Below are positions 1-10,051 of a stretch of 64,000 bases of DNA, one piece after another. The notes beneath the pieces were generated by a model. That model did no database searches. It saw only the letters and a program-made list of their open reading frames with translations, and was not told where the DNA came from. The stretch covers positions 248,001 through 312,000 of the forward strand of contig NC_085068.1 of the NCBI RefSeq assembly GCF_963662255.1, written 5' to 3'. The position numbers and the translations under genes were made by a program. The DNA is from Cinclus cinclus. Lineage: Eukaryota; Chordata; Aves; Passeriformes; Cinclidae. Within the stretch, counting starts at the first letter, position 1; every line of letters starts with the position of its first letter.

Positions 1-38
1 ATGTCACAATGAATCATTTGATTCTTGGCCTTCATGGT

Positions 39-148
39 GTCATAATGGTTCCTTGCTTCTATAGGTCCCCATGCTGTCAGAGTTCATCCGTGGTCCTTTT
101 GCGCCCCCTGGTGTCAAAAGGGATTCTTAGATTGTTAGCCTGCGTTGG
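39..148 (+). repeat. 110-bp half-monomer A
   Basis: This half runs from the GTCATAAT anchor to the base before GGTCACAATGG and holds subunits 2, 3 and 4. It aligns without a gap to the next 110 bp (149-258). The best match is in the first third (GTCAYAATGG followed by TTCCTTGCTTCT). Half A is the variable half: almost all the differences that define monomer types lie here, while half B is nearly constant across the window. Confidence 0.85.
101..116 (-). promoter_or_regulatory. CTCF-core-like motif (representative of many)
   Basis: Read on the minus strand this site is TGACACCAGGGGGCGC. It contains ACCAGGGGGCGC, the core of the known vertebrate CTCF consensus. Other intact copies include 763-778, 2302-2317 and 2742-2757. 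It is present in the CAGAGT-type monomers, by eye about one monomer in four and roughly 70 in the window, always in the same orientation. A variant ending in GGGGGCGT occurs in the GGGATCCTGGG monomers. Whether CTCF binds is not shown by sequence alone, and the motif only matters if the host has CTCF. Confidence 0.4.
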
Positions 149-258
149 GTCACAATGGTTCCTTGCTTCTATTAACCCCTGTGGTGTCACAATGCATCCC
201 ATGCCCTTTTAGGCCACTTGATGTCACAATGAATCATTTGATTCTTGGCCTCCATGGT
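149..258 (+). repeat. 110-bp half-monomer B
   Basis: This half holds subunits 5, 6 and the following subunit 1, from GTCACAATGG to the base before the next GGCATAAT. It is the conserved half of the repeat. It carries the CAATGCATCCCATGCC block with an NsiI site (ATGCAT) in most monomers, so NsiI digestion should give a 220-bp ladder. Changes here are few: CAATGCATTCCAAGCC instead of CAATGCATCCCATGCC, and ACCTCTGTGGT, ACCCCTGTGGT or ACCCCTGTGCT upstream of it. Confidence 0.85.
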
Positions 259-806
259 GGCATAATTGTACCAGGTTTTACTGGGGCCCCATGCTTTCAC
301 AAATCATCCCTGCCTCTTTTAGGCCCATTGGTGTCAAAAGGGATCATTAGATTGTTAGCCTGCATTGGGTCACAATGGTTCCTTGCTTCTCTTAACCTCT
401 GTGGTGTCACAATGCATCCCATGCCCTTTTAAGCCACTTGATGTCACAATGAATCATTTGATTCTTGGCCTTCATGGTGTCATAATTGTTCCTTGTTTCT
501 ATTGGGCCCCATGCTGTCACAATTCATCCCTGGCCCTTTTTATTCCCCCCTGGTGCCACAAGGGATCATTAGATTGTTAGCCTGCATTGGGTCACAATGG
601 TTCCTTGCTTCTCTTAACCTCTGTGGTGTCACAATGCATTCCAAGCCCTTTTAGGCCACTTGGTCTTACAATGAACCATTTGATTCTTGGCCTTCATGGT
701 GTCATAATGGTTCCTTGCTTCCATAGGTCCCCATGCTGTCAGAGTCCATCCGTGGTCCTTTTGCGCCCCCTGGTGTCAAAAGGGATTCTTAGATTGTTAG
801 CCTGCA

Positions 807-1245
807 TTGGGTCGCAATGGTGCCTTGCTTCTCTTAACCTCTGTGGTGTCACAATGCATCCCATGCCCTTTTAGGCCACTTGATGTCACAATGAATCATT
901 TGATTCTTGGCCTCCATGGTGGCGTAATTGTACCAGGTTTTACTTGGGCCCCATGCTTTCACAATACATCCCGGCCCCTTTTAGGCCCATTGGTGTCACA
1001 AGGGATCATTAGATTGTTAGTCTCCATTGGGTCACAATGGTTCCTTGCTTCTCTTAACCTCTGTGGTGTCACAATGCATTCCAAGCTTTTTAGGCCACTT
1101 GGTCTTACAATGAACCATTTGATTCTAGGCCTTCATGGTGTCATAATGGTTCCTTGCTTCTATAGGTCCCCATGCTGTCAGAGTTCATCCGTGGTCCTTT
1201 TTCGCCCCCTGGTGTCAAAAGGGATTCTTAGATTGTTAGCCTGCA
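807..1245 (+). repeat. Two-monomer unit with open junction (439 bp)
   Basis: This pair of monomers has CCAAGCTTTTTAGG at the monomer end where other copies have CCAAGCCCTTTTAGG. The one-base loss removes the usual in-frame TAG and leaves a 168-codon frame (807-1313), the longest forward frame in the window. Near-identical pairs recur at 26351, 31416 and 39119. Three features mark it: CCCGGCCCC, TTAGTCTCCATTGGG and CTTTTTCGCCCCC. The frame starts at TTG and has no coding-like substitution pattern that I can see, so I treat it as repeat only. Confidence 0.8.
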
Positions 1246-1902
1246 TTGGGTCACAATGGTTCCTTGCTTCTCTTAACCCCTGTGGTGTCACAATGCATCC
1301 CATGCACTTTTAGGCCACTTAATGTCACAATGAATCATTTGATTCTTGGCCTCCATGGTGGCATAATTGTACCAGGTTTTACTTGGGCCCCATGCTTTCA
1401 CAATTCATCCCTGGCCCTTTTAGGCCCATTGGTGTCACAAGGGATCATTAGATTGTTAGCCTGCATTGGGTCACAATGGTTCCTTGCTTCTCTTAACCCC
1501 TGTGGTGTCACAATGCATTCCAAGCCCTTTTAGGCCACTTGGTCTTACAATGAACCATTTGATTCTTGGCCTTCATGGTGTCATAATGGTTCCTTGCTTC
1601 TATAGGTCCCCATGCTGTCAAGGTTCATCCGTGGTCATTTTGCGCACCCTGGTGTCAAAAGGGATTCTTAGATTGTTAGCCTGCATTGGGTCACAATGGT
1701 TCCTTGCTTCTCTTAACCCCTGTGGTGTCACAATGCATCCCATGCCCTTTTAGGCCACTTGATGTCACAATGAATCATTTGATTCTTGGCCTCCATGGTG
1801 GCATAATGGTTCCTTGTTTCTATTGGTCCCCATGCTGTCACAATTCATCCCTGGCCCTTTTACGCCCCCTGGTGTCAAATGGGATCCTGGGGTTGTTAGC
1901 CT

Positions 1903-1919
1903 CCATTGGGTCACAATGG
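1903..1919. repeat. 17-bp inverted repeat CCATTGGGTCACAATGG
   Basis: Perfect 6-bp arms CCATTG and CAATGG flank a 5-bp centre. It occurs in monomers reading CCTCCATTGGGTCAC. Most other monomers have GCATTGGGTCACAATGG with 5-bp arms. It marks the boundary between the two 110-bp halves in almost every monomer. It could be a binding site for a dimeric protein or chance symmetry between related subunits. Confidence 0.5.
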
Positions 1920-2077
1920 ATCCTTGCTTCTCTTAACCCCTGTGGTGTCACAATGCATACCATGCCCTTTTAGGCCACTTGATGTCACAATGAATCATTT
2001 GATTCTTGGCCTCCACGGTGGCATAATTGATCCTTGCTTCTATTGGTCCCCGTGCTGTAACAATCCATCCCTGGCCC

Positions 2078-2130
2078 TTTTTATACCCCCTGGTGCCACA
2101 AGGGATCATTAGATTGTTAGCCTGCATTGG
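2078..2130 (-). promoter_or_regulatory. Antisense CCAAT plus TATA arrangement (representative)
   Basis: On the minus strand TATAAAAA (2085 to 2078) lies in a G-rich setting, GGGGTATAAAAAGGGCC. CCAAT (2130 to 2126) sits about 45 bp upstream, close to the usual spacing of these two elements in polymerase II promoters. The same pair is seen at 6921-6973. Many CTTTTTATACCCC monomers have it. Those reading GCAATGGG, such as at 3226, keep the TATA word but lose CCAAT. In the right domain the word becomes TATATAAA (for example 58443 to 58436). Promoter activity is inference only. Confidence 0.22.
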
Positions 2131-3226
2131 GTCACAATGGTTCCTTGCTTCTCTTAACCTCTGTGGTGTCACAATGCATTCCAAGCCTTTTAGGCCACTT
2201 GGTCTTACAATGAACCATTTGATTCTTGGCCTTCATGGTGTCATAATGGTTCCTTGCTTCTATAGGTCCCCATGCTGTCAGAGTTCATCCGTGGTCCTTT
2301 TGCGCCCCCTGGTGTCAAAAGGGATTCTTCGATTGTTAGCCTGCATTGGGTTACAATGGTGCCTTGCTTCTCTTAACCCCTGTGGTGTCACAATGCATCC
2401 CATGCCCTTTTAGGCCACTTGATGTCACAATGAATCATTTGATTCTTGGCCTCCATGGTGGCGTAATTGTACCAGGTTTTACTTGGGCCCCATGCTTTCA
2501 CAATACATCCCGGCCCCTTTTAGGCCCATTGGTGCCACAAGGGATCATTAGATTGTTAGCCTGCATTGGGTCACAATGGTTCCTTGCTTCTCTTAACCTC
2601 TGTGGTGTCACAATGCATTCCAAGCCCTTTTAGGCCACTTGGTCTTACAATGAACCATTTGATTCTTGGCCTTCATGGTGTCATAATGGTTCCTTGCTTC
2701 TATAGGTCCCCATGCTGTCAGAGTTCATCCGTGGTCCTTTTGCGCCCCCTGGTGTCAAAAGGGATTCTTAGATTGTTAGCCTGCATTGGGTCACAATGGT
2801 TCCTTGCTTCTCTTAACCCCTGTGGTGTCACAATGCATCCCATGCCCTTTTAGGCCACTTGATGTCACAATGAATCATTTGATTCTTGGCCTCCATGGTG
2901 GCGTAATTGTACCAGGTTTTACTTGGGCCCCATGCTTTCACAATACATCCCTGCCCCTTTTAGGCCCATTGGTGTCAAAAGGGATCATTAGATTGTTAGC
3001 CTGCAAGGGGTCACAATGGTTCCTTGCTTCTCTTAACCTCTGTGGTGTCACAATGCATCCCATGCCCTTTTAGGCCACTTGATGTCACAATGAATCATTT
3101 GATTCTTGGCCTCCATGGTGTCATAATTGTTCCTTGTTTCTATTGGGCCCCATGCTGTCACAATTCATCCCTGGCCCTTTTTATACCCCCTGGTGCCACA
3201 AGGGATCATTAGATTGTTAGCCTGCA

Positions 3227-6200
3227 ATGGGTCACAATGGTTCCTTGCTTCTCTTAACCTCTGTGGTGTCACAATGCATTCCAAGCCCTTTTAGGCCCCT
3301 TGGTCTTACAATGAACCATTTGATTCTTGGCCTTCATGGTGTCATAATGGTTCCTTGCTTCCATAGGTCCCCATGCTGTCAGAGTCCATCTGTGGTCCTT
3401 TTGCGCCCCCTGGTGTCAAAAGGGATTCTTAGATTGTTAGCCTGCATTGGGTCACAATGGTTCCTTGGTTCTCTTAACCCCTGTGGTGTCACAATGCATC
3501 CCATGCCCTTTTAGGCCACTTGATGTCACAATGAATCATTTGATTCTTGGCCTCCATGGTGGCGTAATTGTACCAGGTTTTCATTGGGCCCCATGCTTTC
3601 ACAATACATCCCTGCTCCTTTTAGGCCCATTGGTGTCAAAAGGGATTATTAGATTGTTAACCTCCATTGGGTCACAATGGATCCTTGCTTCTCTTAACAC
3701 CTGTGCTGTCACAATGCATCCCATGCCCTTTTAGGCCACATGATGTCACAATGAATTATTTGATTCTTGGCCTCCATGGTGGCATAATAGATCCTTGCTT
3801 CTATTGGTCCCCGTGCTGTAACAATTCATCCCTGGACCTTTTAGGCCCATTGGTGTCACAAGGGATCATTAGATTGTTAGCCTGCAATGGGTCACAATGG
3901 TTCCTTGCTTCTCTTAACCTCTGTGGTGTCACAATGCATCCCATGCCCTTTTAGGCCACTTGATGTCGCAATGAATCATTTGATTCTTGGCCACCATGGT
4001 GTCATAATTGTTCCTTGTTTCTATTGGGCCCCATGCTGTCACAATTTATCCCTGGCCCTTTTTATACCCCCTGGTGCCACAAGGGATCATTAGATTGTTA
4101 GCCTGCAATGGGTCACAATGGTTCCTTGCTTCTCTTAACCTCTGTGGTGTCACAATGCATTCCAAGCCCTTTTAGGCCACTTGGTCTTACAATGAACCAT
4201 TTGATTCTTGGCCTTCATGGTGTCATAATGGTTCCTTGCTTCCATAGGTCCCCATGCTGTCAGAGTCCATCCGTGGTCCTTTTGCGCCCCCTGGTGTCAA
4301 AAGGGATTCTTAGATTGTTAGCCTGCATTGGGTCACAATGGTTCCTTGCTTCTCTTAACCCCTGTGGTGTCAAAATGCATCCCATGCCCTTTTAGGCCAC
4401 TTGATGTCACAATGAATCATTTGATTCTTGGCCTCCATGGTGGCGTAATTGTACCAGGCTTTACTTGGGCCACATGCTTTCACAATACATCCCTGCCCCT
4501 TTTAGGCCCATTGGTGTCAAAAGGGATCATTAGATTGTTAGCCTCCATTGGGTCACAATGGATCCTTGCTTCTCTTAACCCCTGTGCTGTCACAATGCAT
4601 CCCATGCCCTTTTAGGCCACTTGATGTCACAATGAATCATTTGATTCTTGGCCTCCATGGTGGCATAATAGATCCTTGCTTCTATTGGTCCCCGTGCTGT
4701 AACAATTCATCCCTGGACCTTTTAGGCCCATTGGTGTCACAAGGGATCATTAGATTGTTAGCCTGCAATGGGTCACAATGGTTCCTTGCTTCTCTTAACC
4801 TCTGTGGTGTCACAATGCATCCCATGCCCTTTTAGGCCACTTGATGTCACAATGAATCATTTGATTCTTGGCCTCCATGGTGTCATAATTGTTCCTTGTT
4901 TCTATTGGGCCCCATGCTGTCACAATTCATCCCTGGCCCTTTTTATACCCCCTGGTGCCACAAGGGATCATTAGATTGTTAGCCTGCAATGGGTCACAAT
5001 GGTTCCTTGCTTCTCTTAACCTCTGTGGTGTCACAATGCATTCCAAGCCTTTTAGGCCACTTGGTCTTACAATGAACCATTTGATTCTTGGCCTTCATGG
5101 TGTCATAATGGTTCCTTGCTTCCATAGGTCGCCATGCTGTCAGAGTCCATCCGTGGTCCTTTTGCGCCCCCTGGTGTCAAAAGGGATTCTTAGATTGTTA
5201 GCCTGCACTGGGTCACAATGGTTCCTTGGTTCTCTTAACCCCTGTGGTGTCACAATGCATCCCATGCCCTTTTAGGCCACTTGATGTCACAATGAATCAT
5301 TTGATTCTTGGCCTCCATGGTGGCGTAATTGTACCAGGTTTTCATTGGGCCCCATGCTTTCACAATACATCCCTGCTCCTTTTAGGCCCATTGGTGTCAA
5401 AAGGGATTATTAGATTGTTAGCCTGCATTGGGTCACAATGGATCCTTGCTTCTCTTAACCCCTGTGCTGTCACAATGCATCCCATGCCCTTTTAGGCCAC
5501 ATGATGTCACAATGAATTATTTGATTCTTGGCCTCCATGGTGGCATAATAGATCCTTGCTTCTATTGGTCCCCGTGCTGTAACAATTCATCCCTGCCCCT
5601 TTTAGGCCCATTGGTGTCACAAGGGATCATTTGATTGTTAGCCTGCAATGGGTCACAATGGTTCCTTGCTTCTCTTAACCTCTGTGGTGTCACAATGCAT
5701 CCCATGCCCTTTTAGGCCACTTGATGTCACAATGAATCATTTGATTCTTGGCCACCATGGTGTCATAATTGTTCCTTGTTTCTATTGGGCCCCATGCTGT
5801 CACAATTCATCCCTGGCCCTTTTTATACCCCCTGGTGCCACAAGGGATCATTAGATTGTTAGCCTGCAATGGGTCACAATGGTTCCTTGCTTCTCTTAAC
5901 CTCTGTGGTGTCACAATGCATTCCAAGCCCTTTTAGGCCACTTGGTCTTACAATGAACCATTTGATTCTTGGCCTTCATGGTGTCATAATGGTTCCTTGC
6001 TTCCATAGGTCGCCATGCTGTCAGAGTCCATCCGTGGTCCTTTTGCGCCCCCTGGTGTCAAAAGGGATTCTTAGATTGTTAGCCTGCATTGGGTCACAAT
6101 GGTGCCTTGCTTCTCTTAACCCCTGTGGTGTCACAATGCATCCCATGCCCTTTTAGGCCACTTGATGTCACAATGAATCATTTGATTCTTGGCCTCCATG

Positions 6201-6528
6201 GTGGCGTAATTGTACCAGGTTTTCATTGGGCCCCATGCTTTCACAATACATCCCTGCTCCTTTTAGGCCCATTGGTGTCAAAAGGGATTATTAGATTGTT
6301 AGCCTCCATTGGGTCACAATGGATCCTTGCTTCTCTTAACCCCTGTGCTGTCACAATGCATCCCATGCCCTTTTAGGCCACTTGATGTCACAATGAATTA
6401 TTTGATTCTTGGCCTCCATGGTGGCATAATAGATCCTTGCTTCTATTGGTCCCCGTGCTGTAACAATTCATCCCTGCCCCTTTTAGGCCCATTGGTGCCA
6501 CAAGGGATCATTAGATTGTTAGCCTGCA
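3227..6528 (+). repeat. Tandem 4-mer HOR, 881-bp period
   Basis: Copies begin at 3227, 4108, about 4988 and 5869; the fourth is incomplete. Each unit has the same order: a CTTCCATAGG / CAGAGTCCATCC monomer; a GGCGTAATTGTACCAGG monomer; a GGCATAATAGATCC monomer; and a GTCATAATTGTTCC monomer with CTTTTTATACCCC (221 bp). Copies differ by scattered single bases, for example TTAGGCCCCTTGG at 3292-3302 where others have TTAGGCCACTTGG. The same four-monomer series reappears at 12475-13355 and again from 33396 and 41099. Confidence 0.82.
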
Positions 6529-7378
6529 TTGGGTCACAATGGTTCCTTGCTTCTCTGAACCTCTGTGGTGTCATAATGCATCCCATGCCCTTTTAGGCCA
6601 CTTGATGTCACAATGAATCATTTGATTCTTGGCCTCCATTGTGTCAAAATGGTTCCTTGTTTCTATTGGGCCCCATGCTGTCACAATTCATCCCTGGCCC
6701 TTTTACGCCCCCTGGTGTCAAATGGGATCCTGGGATTATTAGCCTCCATTGGGTCACAATGGATCCTTGCTTCTCTTAACCCCTGTGCTGTCACAATGCA
6801 TCCCATGCCCTTTTAGGCCACTTGATGTCACAATGAATCATTTGATTCTTGGCCTCCATGGTGGCATAATAGATCCTTGCTTCTATTGGTCCCCGTGCTG
6901 TAACAATCCATCCCTGGCCCTTTTTATACCCCCTGGTGCCACAAGGGATCATTAGATTGTTAGCCTGCATTGGGTCACAATGGTTCCTTGCTTCTCTTAA
7001 CCTCTGTGGTGTCACAATGCATTCCAAGCCTTTTAGGCCACTTGGTCTTACAATGAACCATTTGATTCTTGGCCTTCATGGTGTCATAATGGTTCCTTGC
7101 TTCTATAGGTCCCCATGCTGTCAGAGTCCATCCGTGGTCCTTTTGCGCCCCCTGGTGTCAAAAGGGATTCTTAGATTGTTAGCCTGCATTGGGTCACAAT
7201 GGTTCCTTGCTTCTCTTAACCCCTGTGGTGTCACAATGCATCCCATGCCCTTTTAGGCCACTTGATGTCACAATGAATCATTTGATTCTTGGCCTCCATG
7301 GTGGCGTAATTGTACCAGGTTTTACTTGGGCCCCATGCTTTCACAATACATCCTTGCCCCTTTTAGGCCCATTGGTGT
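5750..7378 (+). repeat. 8-mer HOR copy 1 (1,761-bp offset)
   Basis: This stretch matches 7511-9139 at a constant offset of 1,761 bp (eight monomers). It includes a CCATTGTGTCAAAATGG monomer at 6637 and the CTTTTTATACCCC monomer that follows. The matching part is shorter than the offset, and 7379-7510 does not fit the series, so the boundary between copies is a mosaic rather than a clean duplication joint. Boundaries were placed by eye to within tens of bases. Confidence 0.65.
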
Positions 7379-7510
7379 CAAAAGGGATCATTAGATTGTT
7401 AGCCTCCATTGGGTCACAATGGATCCTTGCTTCTCTTAACCCCTGTGCTGTCACAATGCATCCCATGCCCTTTTAGGCCACATGATGTCACAAAGAATTA
7501 TTTGATTCTT

Positions 7511-9139
7511 GGCCACCATGGTGTCATAATTGTTCCTTGTTTCTATTGGGCCCCATGCCGTCACAATTTATCCCTGGCCCTTTTTATACCCCCTGGTGCC
7601 ACAAGGGATCGTTAGATTGTTAGCCTGCAATGGGTCACAATGGTTCCTTGCTTCTCTTAACCTCTGTGGTGTCACAATGCATTCCAAGGCCTTTTAGGCC
7701 ACTTGGTCTTAAAATGAACCATTTGATTCTTGGCCTTCATGGTGTCATAATGGTTCCTTGCTTCCATAGGTCCCCATGCTGTCAGAGTCCATCCGTGGTC
7801 CTTTTGCGCCCCCTGGTGTCAAAAGGGATTCTTAGATTGTTAGCCTGCATTGGGTCACAATGGTGCCTTGCTTCTCTTAACCCCTGTGGTGTCACAATGC
7901 ATCCCATGCCCTTTTAGGCCACTTGATGTCACAATGAATCATTTGATTCTTGGCCTCCATGGTGGCGTAATTGTACCAGGTTTTCATTGGGCCCCATGCT
8001 TTCACAATACATCCCTGCTCCTTTTAGGCCCATTGGTGTCAAAAGGGATTATTAGATTGTTAGCCTGCATTGGGTCACAATGGATCCTTGCTTCTCTTAA
8101 CCCCTGTGCTGTCACAATGCATCCCATGCCCTTTTAGGCCACATGATGTCACAATGAATTATTTGATTCTTGGCCTCCATGGTGGCATAATAGATCCTTG
8201 CTTCTATTGGTCCCCGTGCTGTAACAATTCATCCCTGCCCCTTTTAGGCCCATTGGTGCCACAAGGGATCATTAGATTGTTAGCCTGCATTGGGTCACAA
8301 TGGTTCCTTGCTTCTCTTAACCTCTGTGGTGTCATAATGCATCCCATGCCCTTTTAGGCCACTTGATGTCACAATGAATCATTTGATTCTTGGCCTCCAT
8401 TGTGTCAAAATGGTTCCTTGTTTCTATTGGGCCCCATGCTGTCACAATTCATCCCTGGCCCTTTTACGCCCCCTGGTGTCAAATGGGATCCTGGGATTAT
8501 TAGCCTCCATTGGGTCACAATGGATCCTTGCTTCTCTTAACCCCTGTGCTGTCACAATGCATCCCATGCCCTTTTAGGCCACTTGATGTCACAATGAATC
8601 ATTTGATTCTTGGCCTCCATGGTGGCATAATAGATCCTTGCTTCTATTGGTCCCCGTGCTGTAACAATCCATCCCTGGCCCTTTTTATACCCCCTGGTGC
8701 CACAAGGGATCATTAGATTGTTAGCCTGCATTGGGTCACAATGGTTCCTTGCTTCTCTTAACCTCTGTGGTGTCACAATGCATTCCAAGCCTTTTAGGCC
8801 ACTTGGTCTTACAATGAACCATTTGATTCTTGGCCTTCATGGTGTCATAATGGTTCCTTGCTTCTATAGGTCCCCATGCTGTCAGAGTCCATCCGTGGTC
8901 CTTTTGCGCCCCCTGGTGTCAAAAGGGATTCTTAGATTGTTAGCCTGCATTGGGTCACAATGGTTCCTTGGTTCTCTTAACCCCTGTGGTGTCACAATGC
9001 ATCCCATGCCCTTTTAGGCCACTTGATGTCACAATGAATCATTTGATTCTTGGCCTCCATGGTGGCGTAATTGTACCAGGTTTTACTTGGGCCCCATGCT
9101 TTCACAATACATCCCTGCCCCTTTTAGGCCCATTGGTGT
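7511..9139 (+). repeat. 8-mer HOR copy 2 (1,761-bp offset)
   Basis: Second copy of the eight-monomer series. It differs from copy 1 by a few single bases, such as CCTTGGTTCTC at about 8966 against CCTTGCTTCTC in copy 1, and CCAAGGCC at about 7684. Similarity at this offset stops near 9139, where this copy reads GGTGTCACAAGGG and the first copy reads GGTGTCAAAAGGG. Confidence 0.65.
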
Positions 9140-9169
9140 CACAAGGGATCATTAGATTGTTAGCCTGCA

Positions 9170-10051
9170 ATGGGTCACAATGGTTCCTTGCTTCTCTTAA
9201 CCTCTGTGGTGTCACAATGCATCCCATGCCCTTTTAGGCCACTTGATGTCACAATGAATCATTTGATTCTTGGCCTTCATGGTGTCATAATGGTTCCTTG
9301 CTTCTATAGGTCCCCATGCTGTCAGAGTTCATCCGTGGTCCTTTTGCGCCCCCTGGTGTCAAAAGGGATTCTTAGATTGTTAGCCAGCATTGGGTCACAA
9401 TGGTTCCTTGCTTCTCTTAACCCCTGTGGTGTCACAATGCATCCCATGCCCTTTTAGGCCACTTGATGTCACAATGAATCATTTGATTCTTGGCCTCCAT
9501 GGTGGCATAATTGTACCAGGTTTTACTGGGGCCCCATGCTTTCACAAATCATCCCTGCCTCCTTTAGGCCCATTGGTGTCACAAGGGATCATTAGATTGT
9601 TAGCCTGCATTGGGTCACAATGGTTCCTTGCTTCTCTTAACCTCTGTGGTGTCACAATGCATCCCATGCCCTTTTAAGCCACTTGATGTCACAATGAATC
9701 ATTTGATTCTTGGCCTTCATGGTGTCATAATTGTTCCTTGTTTCTATTGGGCCCCATGCTGTCACAATTCATCCCTGGCCCTTTTTATTACCCCCTGGTG
9801 CCACAAGGGATCATTAGATTGTTAGCCTGCATTGGGTCACAATGGTTCCTTGCTTCTCTTAACCTCTGTGGTGTCACAATGCATTCCAAGCCCTTTTAGG
9901 CCACTTGGTCTTACAATGAACCATTTGATTCTTGGCCTTCATGGTGTCATAATGGTTCCTTGCTTCCATAGGTCCCCATGCTGTCAGAGTCCATCCGTGG
10001 TCCTTTTGCGCCCCCTGGTGTCAAAAGGGATCATTAGATTGTTAGCCTGCA
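9170..10051 (+). repeat. Module K copy (882 bp)
   Basis: Full four-monomer module K, immediately followed by another full copy. It also matches the left edge of the window (365, 587 and 807 map to 9610, 9832 and 10052, a constant 9,245-bp offset). Private changes here include GCCTCCTTTAGG near 9557 and TTTTTATTACCCCC near 9785. Confidence 0.82.

Larger units (their letters stand above)
3..222 (+). repeat. Reference 220-bp monomer (six 36-37 bp subunits)
   Basis: One complete monomer in the phase used here. GTCA-type anchors sit at 3, 39, 76, 113, 149 and 186, with the next monomer starting at 223, so the subunits are 36, 37, 37, 36, 37 and 37 bp. A hand count gives A 39, C 56, G 48, T 77: about 47% GC, with T twice as frequent as A on this strand. 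Subunits 2 and 5 share the block ATGGTTCCTTGCTTCT. Subunits 3 and 6 share a CATCC...CCTTTT pattern. Subunits 1 and 4 share GATT-TT-GCCT-CAT-GG. The monomer therefore looks like an ancient 37-bp repeat that grew to a trimer and then doubled. Confidence 0.93.
1..806 (+). repeat. Module K, left-truncated copy (4-mer, ~882 bp)
   Basis: This is the right part of the four-monomer module seen intact at 9170 and 10052. In order the four monomers carry: CTGTCAGAGTTCATCCGTGG; TACTGGGGCCCCATGCTTTC; a 222-bp monomer with CTTTTTATTCCCCCCTGG; and a CTTCCATAGG monomer. The window edge cuts the first monomer. The spacing of 222 bp between 365 and 587 comes from the longer T and C runs in the third monomer. 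Confidence 0.85.
1246..2345 (+). repeat. Module L copy 1 (5-mer, 1,100 bp)
   Basis: Five monomers in fixed order: one with TTAATGTCACAATG and TACTTGGGCCCC; one with CTGTCAAGGTTCATCC; one with GGTGGCATAATGGTTCC; one with GGCATAATTGATCC, CTGTAACAATCC and CTTTTTATACC; and one with CAGAGTTCATCCG. The same order recurs at about 10934, 26790, 31855, 35815, 39558 and 43518. This copy differs from the others at GCGCACCCTGG near 1643, where the others read GCGCCCCCTGG. Confidence 0.8.

Noticed and set aside
807..1313. 168-codon open frame (also at 26351, 31416, 39119, 34717 and 42420) and many 95-codon frames on the plus strand
   Set aside because: They recur once per monomer because of the repeat. 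Most open at TTG, not ATG. The monomer length is not a multiple of 3, so neighbouring copies overlap in different frames. The long ones arise from a one-base loss that hides a stop. No domain is recognisable.
1861..1920. GGATCC (BamHI) sites in some monomers as a family-defining restriction ladder
   Set aside because: GGATCC occurs only in certain monomer types (GGGATCCTGGG and CAATGGATCC), so the fragments would be irregular; ATGCAT (NsiI) is the more regular site.
1948..2184. 78-codon minus-strand frames starting with ATG (repeated in CTTTTTATACC monomers)
   Set aside because: Every copy lies in the same monomer type and follows its point changes without any sign of protein-level constraint. 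No known family is visible. It overlaps the antisense TATA-like word, so I kept only the promoter observation.
2321..2345. Possible CENP-B box near GATTCTTCGATTG
   Set aside because: The CENP-B box needs TTCG followed at fixed distance by CGGG; no CGGG follows here, nor after the other TTCG words I saw (for example near 49345).
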